Counted from the stretch's first letter, positions 15,529-23,586 are shown. The stretch is DNA of 35,137 nt from JAYFNU01 sp034933305 (GCA_034933305.1 JAYFNU010000018.1:1-35137), one strand, 5' to 3'. Notes: generated by a model from the sequence alone, not told the origin. Numbers and translations are program-made.

Positions 15529-16533
15529 ATGAATCGGATATTGCTTTGGGTGCTGCTTGTCACCCTGGCCGCGGGCGTGGGAGGGACCATGCTCGGCGGG
15601 ATCGTGAGCGCATGTTTCAGGAAGGAATCGAGCAAGAGCGTCAGCCTGCTGCTGAGCTTCGCCGCCGGCGTGATGCTCTCCGTCGTCTGCTTTGACCTGG
15701 TGCTGAGCGCCATCAACTCCGAGACCTTTACCCGCGAGCGGAGCCTGTCGTTCACCGTGCTCGGCATCGCCGTCGGCTTCGCGCTCGTCGCGGCGCTCAA
15801 CTACGCCATCGACCGCAGCACCAACCGCGAGGTCAAGCACATCGACACCAACCACCCCAAGACCGCCGACGACCTCGACGAGCTCATCCACGCCGACCAC
15901 CTGAAGACCCACGAGGAGGAGGGGCAGCGCTCGGAGCTGTTTCTCGCGGGCGTCATCATGGCGGCGGCCATCGCGCTGCACAACCTGCCCGAGGGCATGG
16001 TCATCGGCGCGGCCTATGTCGGGACGAATACGGCGGGGCTGTGGAGCTCGAGCGGGCTCATCATCGCCGTCATCATCGGCATGCACAACATCCCCGAGGG
16101 CATGGCCATCGCCGTGCCGCTCATCGCGGGCGGCATGTCCCGCAGAAAGGCCATCTTCACGACGGCCGTCAGCGGCTTCCCGACCGTGCTCGGCGCCCTC
16201 ATCGGCTACCTGCTGGGCTCCGTCGGCGAGACGTGGCACATCCTCTCGCTCGCCTTCGCGAGCGGCGCGATGCTCTATGTGGTGTTCGGCGAGCTGCTGC
16301 CCGAGTCGATCCTCATGTGGCGCTCCAAGAAGCCGGCCGTCGCCGTGCTCATCGGCATGCTGTGCGGCATCGTGCTCATCTTCGCCGGATCGGCACAAAA
16401 AGAAACACGCCCCGCGGGGCGTTTTTTTATTGTCCGGTCCCGCCGTCCGCCGGCCACGGCAGCTCGACGAACGTCGGCTTGTGGCGGATGTACGGCAGCA
16501 GCCGGCCGAGGACGTCGTCGGTGCGCAGCTTGA
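15529..16533 (+). CDS. ZIP-family metal transporter; frame runs through its terminator with no stop codon
   Basis: A ZIP-family divalent metal importer with eight hydrophobic segments. The two metal-site motifs HNLPEG (151-156) and HNIPEG (186-191) are intact. A loop with several His residues lies at 104-128, as usual between helices III and IV. Family members end soon after the last helix, here ILIFAG-like around residue 287. Instead the frame continues past the bidirectional terminator at 16401-16428 and stops only at 16533, antisense to the prolyl-tRNA deacylase gene. Residues from about 290 are therefore probably not native. Either the stop codon was lost by mutation or sequencing error, or most transcripts end without a stop codon. 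Zn, Fe or Mn could be the substrate. Confidence 0.85.
   Translation: MNRILLWVLLVTLAAGVGGTMLGGIVSACFRKESSKSVSLLLSFAAGVMLSVVCFDLVLSAINSETFTRERSLSFTVLGIAVGFALVAALNYAIDRSTNREVKHIDTNHPKTADDLDELIHADHLKTHEEEGQRSELFLAGVIMAAAIALHNLPEGMVIGAAYVGTNTAGLWSSSGLIIAVIIGMHNIPEGMAIAVPLIAGGMSRRKAIFTTAVSGFPTVLGALIGYLLGSVGETWHILSLAFASGAMLYVVFGELLPESILMWRSKKPAVAVLIGMLCGIVLIFAGSAQKETRPAGRFFIVRSRRPPATAARRTSACGGCTAAAGRGRRRCAA
16401..16428. terminator. Bidirectional terminator inside two convergent reading frames
   Basis: Stem CGCCC (16408-16412) with GGGCG (16417-16421) around CGCG, followed by seven T rightward; leftward it reads out into GTTTCTTTTT. The T-tract contains the TAA stop of the leftward deacylase gene, and the stem lies in the open frame of the ZIP gene. 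Confidence 0.8.
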
Positions 16534-17008
16534 GCGTCGAGGTGTTGCGGTTGGGGTGGCAGCGGACGTATTCGCCGCGCGCGACGTCGCCGTCGATGCA
16601 CAGGCGGACCCGGTTGGCGGCGTCGTACTGCAGGCCGAGGATGCTCACCGAGCCGGGGGTGAGGCGCAGCAGCGACTCCATCGCCGCGGGCGTCCCGAAG
16701 GAGAGCCGCGAAATGCCCAGCTGCTTTGAAAAGTCCTTCGTGCGGAAGGGCTTGTCCCCCGGCATCATGAGCAGATAGTATTCGGTCTGCTGCCGGTTGC
16801 AGAGAAACAGATTCTTGCAGATGTGCACGCCGATGACCTTCTCGACGGCGGCGCAGTCAGCGATCGTCGCCGCGGGGTCGTGGTCGGCCCGGAAATACCC
16901 GATGTCCAGCGCGTCGAGCAGATCGTAGCAGTCCTCCTCGACCGGCGCGCGCTTTTCCGCGGGCCGGCCCGCGTGCAGCACAGGGTCGATGTAAAATGTA
17001 TCCTCCAT
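16427..17008 (-). CDS. Prolyl-tRNA deacylase (ProX/PrdX, YbaK-like editing domain)
   Basis: A 193-residue free-standing trans-editing protein. It hydrolyses mischarged aminoacyl-tRNAPro, mainly Ala-tRNAPro. The YbaK/EbsC-like domain is seen in VIGVHICKNLFLCNRQ with the family's catalytic Lys in GVHICKNLFL, followed by KPFRTKDFSKQLGISRLSF and TPGSVSILGL. Start 17008 is preceded by GGAGGATT 4-5 nt upstream. Its TAA stop lies in the T-tract of the terminator at 16401-16428. The gene is convergent with the ZIP gene, whose open frame overlaps its 3' end by 107 nt on the other strand. Confidence 0.88.
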   Translation of the reverse strand: MEDTFYIDPVLHAGRPAEKRAPVEEDCYDLLDALDIGYFRADHDPAATIADCAAVEKVIGVHICKNLFLCNRQQTEYYLLMMPGDKPFRTKDFSKQLGISRLSFGTPAAMESLLRLTPGSVSILGLQYDAANRVRLCIDGDVARGEYVRCHPNRNTSTLKLRTDDVLGRLLPYIRHKPTFVELPWPADGGTGQ

Positions 17009-17110
17009 GGCGAATCCTCCCACACGGCCTGTTCCGCGCCGCCCCGCCGCGGCCGCGCCGGCGGCGTCCGGCGCATGATCCTCCCCCCGGCGCATGCCGG
17101 CAAACAGCGA

Positions 17111-17149
17111 AAATTGCCGCGAACGGATCCCTTCGCGGCAACTTTTTTT
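17111..17149. terminator. Terminator-like hairpin between the CDF and deacylase genes
   Basis: A 10-bp stem TTGCCGCGAA (17114-17123) with TTCGCGGCAA (17132-17141). T7 follows on the plus strand and TTTT on the minus strand. Leftward it would end the CDF exporter transcript. The better T-tract faces rightward, although no rightward gene ends there. Confidence 0.65.
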
Positions 17150-17197
17150 GTGCGGCGTCCCGCCCGGGCGGGCTTTTCCCCGCGCGGGCGCGGGCCG

Positions 17198-18376
17198 TCA
17201 GTCGTCCTCGTCGAAGCCGAGGCAGTTGTAGTTGCGGTCGATGTCGACGACGGGGTAATAGCTCTCGTCGAGCGACGCGACGGCCGCGCACACCCGCGCG
17301 CGGATGTCCTCCGTGTCGCTCGTGCAGCCCGCGGGGGCCGCGACGTCGAAGATGACGTTGGTGTGGTCGTGCGTGCGCACGGTGCGGAAGTCGTGGATGG
17401 ACAGCGACGGGTCGATGGTCTTGACGGCGATCATGACCGCCGAGCGGATCTTTTCGTACTCCTCGTCGTGCGGCGCGACGGGGTCGAGATGGATGACGAG
17501 CTTGACCCCGAAGGCCTTCTCCATGTCGCGCTCGATGTTGTCGAGCACGCCGTGGCAGTACAGCGGGTCGAGCGACGCGGACATCTCGACGTGCACCGTC
17601 GCAAAGATGCGGTCGGGCCCGTAGGAATGGACGACGAGATCGTGCAGCCCGAGCACCCCGTCATAGCCGAGGATCGCGCGGTAGATGCCGTCGACGAGGG
17701 CGTCCGGCGGCGCTTCGCCCAGCAGCGGGCTGAGCGCGTCGCGCAGGATGCAGACGCCCGACACGAGGATGAAAACGGCGACGCCCGCGCCGATCCAGCC
17801 GTCGATGCGCAGGTTCGTTAGGTACTGCACGGCCGCGCCGGCGAGCACGCCGACGGTCGTGAAGACGTCGTTGCTGCTGTCCTGCGCGGCGGCGCGCAGC
17901 GGCGTCGAATTGATGCGGTCGGCAACGCGCAGATAGAAGCCGCGCATGAAGAACTTGACGCCGATGGCCGCCGCAAGCACCGCCATCGTCGCGGGCGTGA
18001 TGACCACGCTCTGCGGCGACAGGATCTTTTCGATCGACGTCTTGAGCAGCTCGCCGCCGATGAGCAGGATGACGATGGCGATGAGCGCGCTCGACATGTA
18101 CTCGACGCGCGCGTGGCCGAACGGATGCTCCTTGTCGGCCGGCTTTTTCGCGAGCCGGAACCCGAGCAGCGTCACGGCGGAGGAGCCGGCGTCCGACAGG
18201 TTGTTGACGGCGTCGGCGATGATGGATACGCTCGAGGACAGGATGCCCACGAGGATCTTGAGCCCGAAAAGCAGAAGGTTGCAGAAAAGCCCGACGGTGC
18301 CGGCAAAAATGCCGTAGCTCTCCCGCGGGCGATCCGTTCTTCCCTTTTCAAAGGCCTTCAGCAGCAAGGCCCCCAT
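17198..18376 (-). CDS. Cation diffusion facilitator (CDF) metal exporter
   Basis: A 392-residue proton-driven divalent metal exporter. Six membrane helices occupy the first 210 residues, with metal-site Asp55, Asn59 and Asp62 in DAVNNLSDAGSS and the HPFGHAR loop at 84-90. The second pair is in AAQDSSNDVFTT. A long C-terminal cytosolic domain (about 215-392) has several His/Asp clusters (for example HLDPVAPHDEEY, RTHDHTN), longer than the usual 80-90-residue CDF tail. The metal (Zn, Fe, Mn or Co) cannot be read. ATG 18376 lies five nt after the stop of the DUF1653 gene, with GGAGGAATAA upstream. Confidence 0.9.
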   Translation of the reverse strand: MGALLLKAFEKGRTDRPRESYGIFAGTVGLFCNLLLFGLKILVGILSSSVSIIADAVNNLSDAGSSAVTLLGFRLAKKPADKEHPFGHARVEYMSSALIAIVILLIGGELLKTSIEKILSPQSVVITPATMAVLAAAIGVKFFMRGFYLRVADRINSTPLRAAAQDSSNDVFTTVGVLAGAAVQYLTNLRIDGWIGAGVAVFILVSGVCILRDALSPLLGEAPPDALVDGIYRAILGYDGVLGLHDLVVHSYGPDRIFATVHVEMSASLDPLYCHGVLDNIERDMEKAFGVKLVIHLDPVAPHDEEYEKIRSAVMIAVKTIDPSLSIHDFRTVRTHDHTNVIFDVAAPAGCTSDTEDIRARVCAAVASLDESYYPVVDIDRNYNCLGFDEDD

Positions 18377-18380
18377 CCAT

Positions 18381-18653
18381 TTATTCCTCCGCTTCGGCCG
18401 TCTTCTGGCCTACGTAGGAAAAGCGGCGGACCGTCTCGCCGCCGTATTCGACTTCCTCGTTCCACATCGCCGCGGGCCGCACCCAGATATCCCGCTCGCC
18501 GTACAGCGCGCGGTAGACCACCATCGGCTCGAGCGTCTCGCTGTGCAGCGCGATGTGCAGGACCTCGTAAAGGTTCCCCTTGAAGTGCCGGTAGATGCCG
18601 CACATGATCTTTTCCCTGTATTTTTTCAGTTTTCTCTGCGCGTCCGCCGTCAT
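18381..18653 (-). CDS. DUF1653 domain protein
   Basis: A 90-residue protein. GIYRHFKGNLYEVLHIALHS and the run VVYRALYGERDIWVRPAAMW define the DUF1653 domain, a small SH3-like fold of unknown function common in bacteria. An N-terminal extension MTADAQRKLKKYREKIMC precedes it. The start at 18653 is chosen from AGGAG 7 nt upstream. It begins 10 nt after the foldase stop, and its TAA is 5 nt before the CDF gene start, so foldase, DUF1653 and CDF form one leftward unit. Confidence 0.85.
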   Translation of the reverse strand: MTADAQRKLKKYREKIMCGIYRHFKGNLYEVLHIALHSETLEPMVVYRALYGERDIWVRPAAMWNEEVEYGGETVRRFSYVGQKTAEAEE

Positions 18654-18663
18654 GACAATGCTC

Positions 18664-19785
18664 CTATTCCGCCGGCGCGTCGCCGGCAAATGCGATTTCG
18701 CTTATCTTCATATTATGATAGCCGCGGCCGTATCTGACCGGCGTGGCGGCGATATATTCGTCGATCTTCGCCTCGACGCGCGCGGTGACGACGTCGCTGA
18801 CGAACGCCTTCGGCGCGAGGTCGCATTTCGTGAGGATGAACCAGCCGCTCTCGGTGAGGATGGCGTCGCTCACCTGCCCGTCCGCGAGCGAGGTCACCGC
18901 CGTCTCCAGCTCGGCCGACAGCTCCCCGGGCAGCATGTTGAAGCCGTCCGCATAGCGGTCCGCGAGCGGATCCTCGTTGTACAGCGCCGCGTATTCGCCG
19001 AAGCGCGCGGGGTCGGCCTGCAGCGCGGCCGCCACGGAACGCGCGAGCGCCTCCTTTTCGGCGGCGCCGTCGCCCTCGCCGGCGGTGATGAGGATGCATT
19101 TGAAGGCGAACGCGCCCTTTTCCCGGGCGTAGGCGAGCGCCTGCTCGTCCGTCACGTCGGCGAACGCCGCATCGGAATAGACGTATTCCGCGAAGTTGCG
19201 CAGGATCTGTTCGTTCTCGAGCATGCGCCGGTAGAGCGCGGGCGTCAGGCGGTTCTGCGCGAGCGCGGCGGCGAATTCCCCGTCGTCCGCATACCCTGCG
19301 CGGGCGCTCTCGTACGCGGCGTCGGCCGCGGCGGCGACCTGCGCGTCCGCGGTGTAGCCGAGATCCTTCGCCCACTGCAGCACGGCGTACTGGCTGCGCA
19401 GATAATGCTCGGCGTCCTCAAAGAATGCGGCTTCCTTCGCGGCGTCGCTGAAATACGCGGGGTCGAGCGCCTCGTACTTCTCCTTTTCGTCGATGAAGCG
19501 GTAGACGTACTCGTCGCTCGAGACGGCGTAGTCGCCGATGGTCATGACCGTGTCGCGGCGGGACAGCGGCGAGCTGAGCAGGCCGCCCGGCAGCAGCAGC
19601 GCGAGCGCCGCGCCCGCGGCCAGCACGGCGCCGAGCGCGACGAAAAGCGCCGTCTTCCGGCGCTTTTTCGGTCTGCGCGCGGGCAGCGGGGGGTCGGCGG
19701 CGGCGATCGGCGCCGCCGGGGCGCTTTCGTCCCGAAAACCCTCGTTTTTTCTGTATATTTTCCGCTGATCCTGATCGTATTTCAT
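18664..19785 (-). CDS. Membrane-anchored peptidyl-prolyl isomerase / foldase (PrsA/SurA-like)
   Basis: A 373-residue protein. A charged, Pro/Ala-rich cytosolic N-terminus (1-44) precedes a single membrane helix (about 45-66). Next come a SurA_N-like helical chaperone region (about 75-220) and a degenerate parvulin-type domain (about 220-340, with FKCILITAG and VSDAILTESGWFILTK). It probably assists folding of exported proteins on the outer face. Unlike PrsA it has no lipobox. Parvulin catalytic residues cannot be confirmed by eye, so isomerase activity is uncertain. It is divergent from the lipid-kinase-like gene; the ribosome site is weak. Confidence 0.78.
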   Translation of the reverse strand: MKYDQDQRKIYRKNEGFRDESAPAAPIAAADPPLPARRPKKRRKTALFVALGAVLAAGAALALLLPGGLLSSPLSRRDTVMTIGDYAVSSDEYVYRFIDEKEKYEALDPAYFSDAAKEAAFFEDAEHYLRSQYAVLQWAKDLGYTADAQVAAAADAAYESARAGYADDGEFAAALAQNRLTPALYRRMLENEQILRNFAEYVYSDAAFADVTDEQALAYAREKGAFAFKCILITAGEGDGAAEKEALARSVAAALQADPARFGEYAALYNEDPLADRYADGFNMLPGELSAELETAVTSLADGQVSDAILTESGWFILTKCDLAPKAFVSDVVTARVEAKIDEYIAATPVRYGRGYHNMKISEIAFAGDAPAE

Positions 19786-19811
19786 GTTCGCTTCATATTT
19801 CCGTGTTATAC

Positions 19812-19841
19812 TTGCGCATAGATTGGTTCTTATTGTATCAT
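19812..19841 (+). promoter_or_regulatory. Promoter of the DagK-like gene
   Basis: TTGCGC (19812-19817), an 18-nt spacer and TATCAT (19836-19841), about 45 nt before ATG 19887. On the minus strand TTTACT (19856-19861) with TACAAT (19832-19837, 18-nt spacer) could serve the foldase operon, so the promoters may overlap. Confidence 0.5.
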
Positions 19842-19886
19842 ACTTTCGGGAGCCAAGTAAAGAATCTCTTATTTTCCGGAGGATTT

Positions 19887-20795
19887 ATGGAACGGCGGCT
19901 GTTGTTCGTCATCAACCCCAAAGCCGGCAGGGCCGAGATCAAATATCACGCGCTCGCGGCCATCGACAGTTTCGTGCGGGCCGGCTTTCTCGTCAGCGTC
20001 TTCACAACGGCGGGACGGGACGACGCCTACAACTTCGTGCGCACGCACGGCGAGGGCTACGACCGGGTCATCTGCTGCGGCGGAGACGGCACGGCGGACG
20101 AGGTCCTCAACGGGATCATGGCGCTGGACAGGCGCCCTGAATTCGGCGTCATCCCGGCCGGCACCACCAACGACTACGCCTACAATCTCAACATCCCCTC
20201 GAACATGGAAAAGGCCGCGGACATCGTCGCCGGGGACAACACCTTCGACATCGACGTCGGCCTGTACCGGGAGCGGTATTTCACCTATGTCGCGGCGTTC
20301 GGCATCTTCACGGAGGTGACCTACGAGACGCCGCAGGATTACAAGAACCTCCTCGGCTACATCGCCTATGTGCTCGAGGGCGCCAAGCGCCTGTCGGCGC
20401 AGAAGGCTTACCACGCGCGCATCGAATACGACGGCGGCGTCTTCGAGGGGGATTACCTGCTGGGGCTCGCGTCCAACTCCATCTCGCTCGCCGGGCGGCG
20501 GACCGCGCTCAAGGGCAGCAAGCTCGACGACGGCCTGCTCGAGGCGGTGTTCATCAAGGCGCCGTCGACGCTCACCGACATGCAGAGCCTCATCAACATC
20601 CTGCTCGACGTCGAAAAGATCACCGACGCGAAGAGCGCCTTTATCAACGCCGCGCGCACGAAGAGCCTGCGCGTGACGAGCAGCGAGCCCATCGCGTGGA
20701 CGGTCGACGGCGAAAACGGCGGCGCGCACACCGACACGGTCATCCGCAACGTGCACAAGGCGGTCACGGTGCTGCGGGGCACGAAAAAGCTCTGA
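19887..20795 (+). CDS. Diacylglycerol kinase-like lipid kinase (DagK/YegS family)
   Basis: A 302-residue soluble lipid kinase. It phosphorylates diacylglycerol or a related lipid, recycling lipid left from polymer synthesis. INPKAGR (9-15), the nucleotide-binding CCGGDGTADEVLNG (63-76) and IPAGTTNDYA (89-98) are the family motifs. A C-terminal beta-sandwich with GSKLDDGLLEAVFI and IAWTVDGE follows. The ATG at 19887 has CCGGAGGA 5 nt upstream; an earlier in-frame ATG at 19803 lies within the promoter. Lipid specificity cannot be read from sequence. Confidence 0.87.
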   Translation: MERRLLFVINPKAGRAEIKYHALAAIDSFVRAGFLVSVFTTAGRDDAYNFVRTHGEGYDRVICCGGDGTADEVLNGIMALDRRPEFGVIPAGTTNDYAYNLNIPSNMEKAADIVAGDNTFDIDVGLYRERYFTYVAAFGIFTEVTYETPQDYKNLLGYIAYVLEGAKRLSAQKAYHARIEYDGGVFEGDYLLGLASNSISLAGRRTALKGSKLDDGLLEAVFIKAPSTLTDMQSLINILLDVEKITDAKSAFINAARTKSLRVTSSEPIAWTVDGENGGAHTDTVIRNVHKAVTVLRGTKKL

Positions 20796-20831
20796 GGCCG
20801 CGGCGCGCCGCGCCGAAATGCAGATTGACTA

Positions 20832-20860
20832 TTGATTTTTTCGCCGAAAAATGCTACTAT
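20832..20860 (+). promoter_or_regulatory. Promoter of rpsT
   Basis: TTGATT (20832-20837), a 17-nt spacer and TACTAT (20855-20860), about 36 nt before the start codon, with AGGAGG in between. Confidence 0.6.
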
Positions 20861-20895
20861 ATCATTTGCTGTACGGCAAAAGAGGAGGTGGAATT

Positions 20896-21153
20896 ATGCC
20901 GAATATCAAGTCCCAGAAGAAACGCGTCATCACGAACGCGAAGTCGAACGACCGCAACAAGGCGATCAAGACCAACCTGAAAACCGTCGTCAAAAAGGCG
21001 GAGGCCTCCCTTGCCGCGGGCACGCAGGATGCGCAGACCGTTGTCAACAACGCGCAGAGCGCGATCGACAAGGCCGTCGCGAAAGGCGCGATCAACAAGA
21101 ACACCGCGAGCCGCAAAAAGGCTTCGATCGCCAAGAAGGCTACCAAGGCGTGA
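20896..21153 (+). CDS. rpsT: 30S ribosomal protein S20
   Basis: An 85-residue, very basic protein of the 30S subunit that binds 16S rRNA. It has the canonical start MPNIKSQKKRVITN and the NKAIKTNLKTVVKKAEA helix, and ends in NTASRKKASIAKKA. Length is normal. AGGAGG precedes ATG 20896 by 9 nt. It is a single-gene transcript with its own promoter and a strong terminator, as often seen for rpsT. Confidence 0.97.
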   Translation: MPNIKSQKKRVITNAKSNDRNKAIKTNLKTVVKKAEASLAAGTQDAQTVVNNAQSAIDKAVAKGAINKNTASRKKASIAKKATKA

Positions 21154-21157
21154 CATC

Positions 21158-21188
21158 AAAAAAGACCTCCCGCGAGGTCTTTTTTTTA
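21158..21188. terminator. Bidirectional terminator after rpsT
   Basis: Stem GACCTC (21164-21169) with GAGGTC (21174-21179), loop CCGC, with A6 before and T8 after. It serves rpsT rightward and the ArnF-like gene leftward. Confidence 0.92.
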
Positions 21189-21202
21189 TGCCTTTGCGCG
21201 CG

Positions 21203-21538
21203 TCAGAACAGCGAGATCATCACCGCGCCCAGCAGGATGAGCCCGACGCCGGCGATCTTGCGCTTCGTGATCTTCTCCTTCAGGAAGAAGTGCGACACGA
21301 GCATCGTGAAGATATAGGTGATCGACGTGAGCGGATAGACGATCGAGTAGTCGACGAACCGCAGCACGTAGACGTTGACGACCGACGACGCGAAGTAGAT
21401 GAGGCCGCCGATGATGAAATTCCAGTTGAAGACCTGCTTGATGAGATTGTCCGCGCCCGACGCCCGCTTGATGAACAGCCCGGCGAACGCGCCCATGCAG
21501 GTCATGCCGAGGATGATCAGGGCAAATTTAATCTGCAT
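21203..21538 (-). CDS. Small 4-TM transporter half, EamA/ArnF-like
   Basis: A 111-residue membrane protein with four hydrophobic helices in the drug/metabolite-transporter (SMR/EamA half) arrangement. It contains VYPLTSITYIFTMLVSHFFL and ends in the typical LILLGAVMISLF helix. It overlaps the preceding gene by 11 nt and has GGAGG 8 nt upstream. Paired four-helix proteins of this type act as heterodimers, for example ArnE/ArnF, the undecaprenyl-phosphate aminoarabinose flippase. With the adjacent polysaccharide exporter, a lipid-linked sugar flippase is the best inference; small-molecule efflux is the alternative. Confidence 0.75.
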   Translation of the reverse strand: MQIKFALIILGMTCMGAFAGLFIKRASGADNLIKQVFNWNFIIGGLIYFASSVVNVYVLRFVDYSIVYPLTSITYIFTMLVSHFFLKEKITKRKIAGVGLILLGAVMISLF

Positions 21539-21890
21539 CTTCGCTGCCTCCGATGAGGGCGACGCCGCACAGCACGGCCGCGACGCCGAGAACCTTGAGG
21601 ACGCTCACCGGCTCGCCGAGCACGGCCGCGCCGAGGATGAGGCTGAAGACGTAGCCGGCGCTGAGCACCGGGTGCAGCACCGACAGCTCGCCGTAGCGGT
21701 AGCCGATGAGCATGCACAGCATCCCGAGCCCGTAGCAGACGTAGCCGCCGAACAGCAGCAGCAGCGCGGCCGTCCCGGCCGTGCCGGCCGAAAGCTTCCA
21801 CAGCAGCTGCCCCGTGCAGCTCAGCAGCGCCGACACGAGCATGATCGACATGCCCTTTTTGTTTTTCGCGATGGATTCCCTCAGATGCAA
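21528..21890 (-). CDS. Small 4-TM transporter half, EamA/ArnE-like
   Basis: A 120-residue membrane protein with four helices, including SALLSCTGQLLWKLS and YGELSVLHPVLSAGYVFS, the family's conserved loop-helix. It is the probable partner of the overlapping ArnF-like gene. The predicted start is TTG at 21890, preceded by an AGGGGGAACGGGG tract. An internal ATG 13 codons later is possible and would still keep all four helices. It begins 25 nt after the ABC ATPase gene in the same direction. Confidence 0.72.
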   Translation of the reverse strand: MHLRESIAKNKKGMSIMLVSALLSCTGQLLWKLSAGTAGTAALLLLFGGYVCYGLGMLCMLIGYRYGELSVLHPVLSAGYVFSLILGAAVLGEPVSVLKVLGVAAVLCGVALIGGSEDAD

Positions 21891-21915
21891 ACCCCGTTCC
21901 CCCTTCGCCCTGACT

Positions 21916-22650
21916 TTATTCTTTTTCGTACTCGTCGCAGACCGTCCGGGTATCGCCGATCGCGACGACGCTTCCCTTTTTCAGCCACATGACGCGCGTG
22001 CACAGCCGGCGCACCTGCTCGAGCGAGTGGGACACGAAGATGACCGTCGTGTCGCCCGCCATGAGCTCGCTGATGCGCTCCTCGCACTTTTTCTGAAATT
22101 TGAAATCGCCCACGCCAAGCACCTCGTCGACGATGAGGACCTGGGGCTTGACGACGGTCGCGATGGCGAAGCCGATGCGCGCCTTCATGCCGGAGGAGTA
22201 GTTCTTCACCGGCGTGTCGATGAAGTCGCCGATCTCCGCGAAATCGACGATCTCGTCGTAGACGCTGCGCATGAATTTCCGCGAGTAGCCGAGGATGGCG
22301 CCGTTGAGGTAGATGTTCTCCCCGCCCGACAGCTCGGGGTCGAAGCCGGCGCCGAGCTCAATCATGGGCGACAGCGTGCCGAAGACCTGCGCCGTGCCCT
22401 TCGTCGGCTTCATGATTCCGGAGATGACCTTGAGCAGCGTGCTCTTGCCGCTGCCGTTGAGGCCGATGATGCCGAAGACCTCGCCGCGGCGGATGTCGAC
22501 CGACACGTCGTTGAGCGCCCAGAAGGATTTGAAGAAGAGCTTGCCCTGCACGAGCTTGATGAAATATTCCTTGATGCTGTCGATGCGCTCGGAGCTCATG
22601 TTGAACTCCATCGACACATTTTTGACCGAGACCATGACGTTGTCGTCCAT
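21916..22650 (-). CDS. Polysaccharide/teichoic acid ABC exporter, ATP-binding subunit (Wzt/TagH-like)
   Basis: A 244-residue ATPase with Walker A GLNGSGKST (63-71), ABC signature YSSGMKARI (151-159), Walker B VLIVDE (171-176) and switch His in VSHS. The YFIKLVQGK insertion (29-37) and the GAGFDPELSGGENIYLNG segment are typical of the Wzt/TagH/RfbE group. The C-terminal carbohydrate-binding domain found in some Wzt proteins is absent, which fits a teichoic-acid-like or uncapped polysaccharide exporter. It starts 11 nt after the permease gene and probably forms a complex with it. Confidence 0.9.
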   Translation of the reverse strand: MDDNVMVSVKNVSMEFNMSSERIDSIKEYFIKLVQGKLFFKSFWALNDVSVDIRRGEVFGIIGLNGSGKSTLLKVISGIMKPTKGTAQVFGTLSPMIELGAGFDPELSGGENIYLNGAILGYSRKFMRSVYDEIVDFAEIGDFIDTPVKNYSSGMKARIGFAIATVVKPQVLIVDEVLGVGDFKFQKKCEERISELMAGDTTVIFVSHSLEQVRRLCTRVMWLKKGSVVAIGDTRTVCDEYEKE

Positions 22651-22661
22651 TGCGCACCGCC

Positions 22662-23444
22662 TCACAGATACAGAATGAATTTGTCCTGCGTCTTCTTCAT
22701 GACGAAGGCCCCGAGCAGCAGAAAGATCACCGCCCAGCCCACGCACACGAGGTTCATCTCGAGCGTCGGCAGCGTGTTGTACATGATGACATACCGGAAA
22801 TAGGTGACGTACCACGTCAGCGGGTTGAGCATGACGACGGTGTGGATGAAGCCCTCGCCGAGAAAGTCGATGGGGTAGATGATCGGGGTCAGATACATCC
22901 AGGCCGTGATGAGCACGCTGTACAGATGCTTGAGGTCGTGGAAAAAGACGCACAGCGACGCGAGCACCATACTGAAGCCGACCGTGAAGCCCAGCAGCAG
23001 GACCATCGGCACGATGGCGAGCAGCATCGTAAAGCTGAAGGGGACGCGGTAGATGATGATGATGACGATGAGGCCGATCATCGAAAACAGCAGATTGACG
23101 AACTCGAACAGCACCCGCTCGAGCGGGAAGATGTATTTCGGCACATAGACCTTCTTGATGAGCGGCGACGACTCGACGATGGAGAAGGTGCAGCTCGAAG
23201 TCGCCGTGTTGAAGAAGGAGAAGAGCGTCTGGCCGCTCATGATGTACAGCGGAAAGTTCTCGACGTCGAAGCGCATGATGCGGGAAAACACGGCGCTGAG
23301 GATGAGCATCATGAGGATGGGGTTGAGCATGCTCCACGCGAGGCCGAGCACCGAGCGGCGGTACTTGACCTTGAGATCGCGGGAGATCATGTTCTCCAGC
23401 AGGAACTGATACTTTTTAAACGTCGCGATGTAGTCTTTGATCAT
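22662..23444 (-). CDS. Polysaccharide/teichoic acid ABC exporter, permease subunit (Wzm/TagG-like)
   Basis: A 260-residue ABC-2-type permease with six membrane helices. An N-terminal amphipathic segment LLENMISRDLKVKYRRSVLG and SMLNPILMMLILSAVFSRI are hallmarks of the Wzm/TagG family, as is the late TPIIYPIDF motif. It exports lipid-linked polysaccharide or teichoic acid together with the next gene product. The start at 23444 has GCGGAG 7 nt upstream; an earlier in-frame ATG at 23507 overlaps the promoter. No glycosyltransferase genes accompany it here. Confidence 0.9.
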   Translation of the reverse strand: MIKDYIATFKKYQFLLENMISRDLKVKYRRSVLGLAWSMLNPILMMLILSAVFSRIMRFDVENFPLYIMSGQTLFSFFNTATSSCTFSIVESSPLIKKVYVPKYIFPLERVLFEFVNLLFSMIGLIVIIIIYRVPFSFTMLLAIVPMVLLLGFTVGFSMVLASLCVFFHDLKHLYSVLITAWMYLTPIIYPIDFLGEGFIHTVVMLNPLTWYVTYFRYVIMYNTLPTLEMNLVCVGWAVIFLLLGAFVMKKTQDKFILYL

Positions 23445-23483
23445 GCAAACGCTCCGCATCTTGTCGTTTTTCGGTGTTTCTGC

Positions 23484-23512
23484 ATTATAGCATACTTCCG
23501 CGCGCATATCAA
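23484..23512 (-). promoter_or_regulatory. Promoter of the ABC exporter operon
   Basis: On the minus strand TTGATA (23507-23512), a 17-nt spacer and TATAAT (23484-23489), about 40 nt before ATG 23444. Confidence 0.75.
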
Positions 23513-23586
23513 ACGCCCGCAGCGCCCCGCGCGCCGCGGGCCGGAAAGCGCGATTTGTTCACAAATATATGATAAAATGCCGTAAA

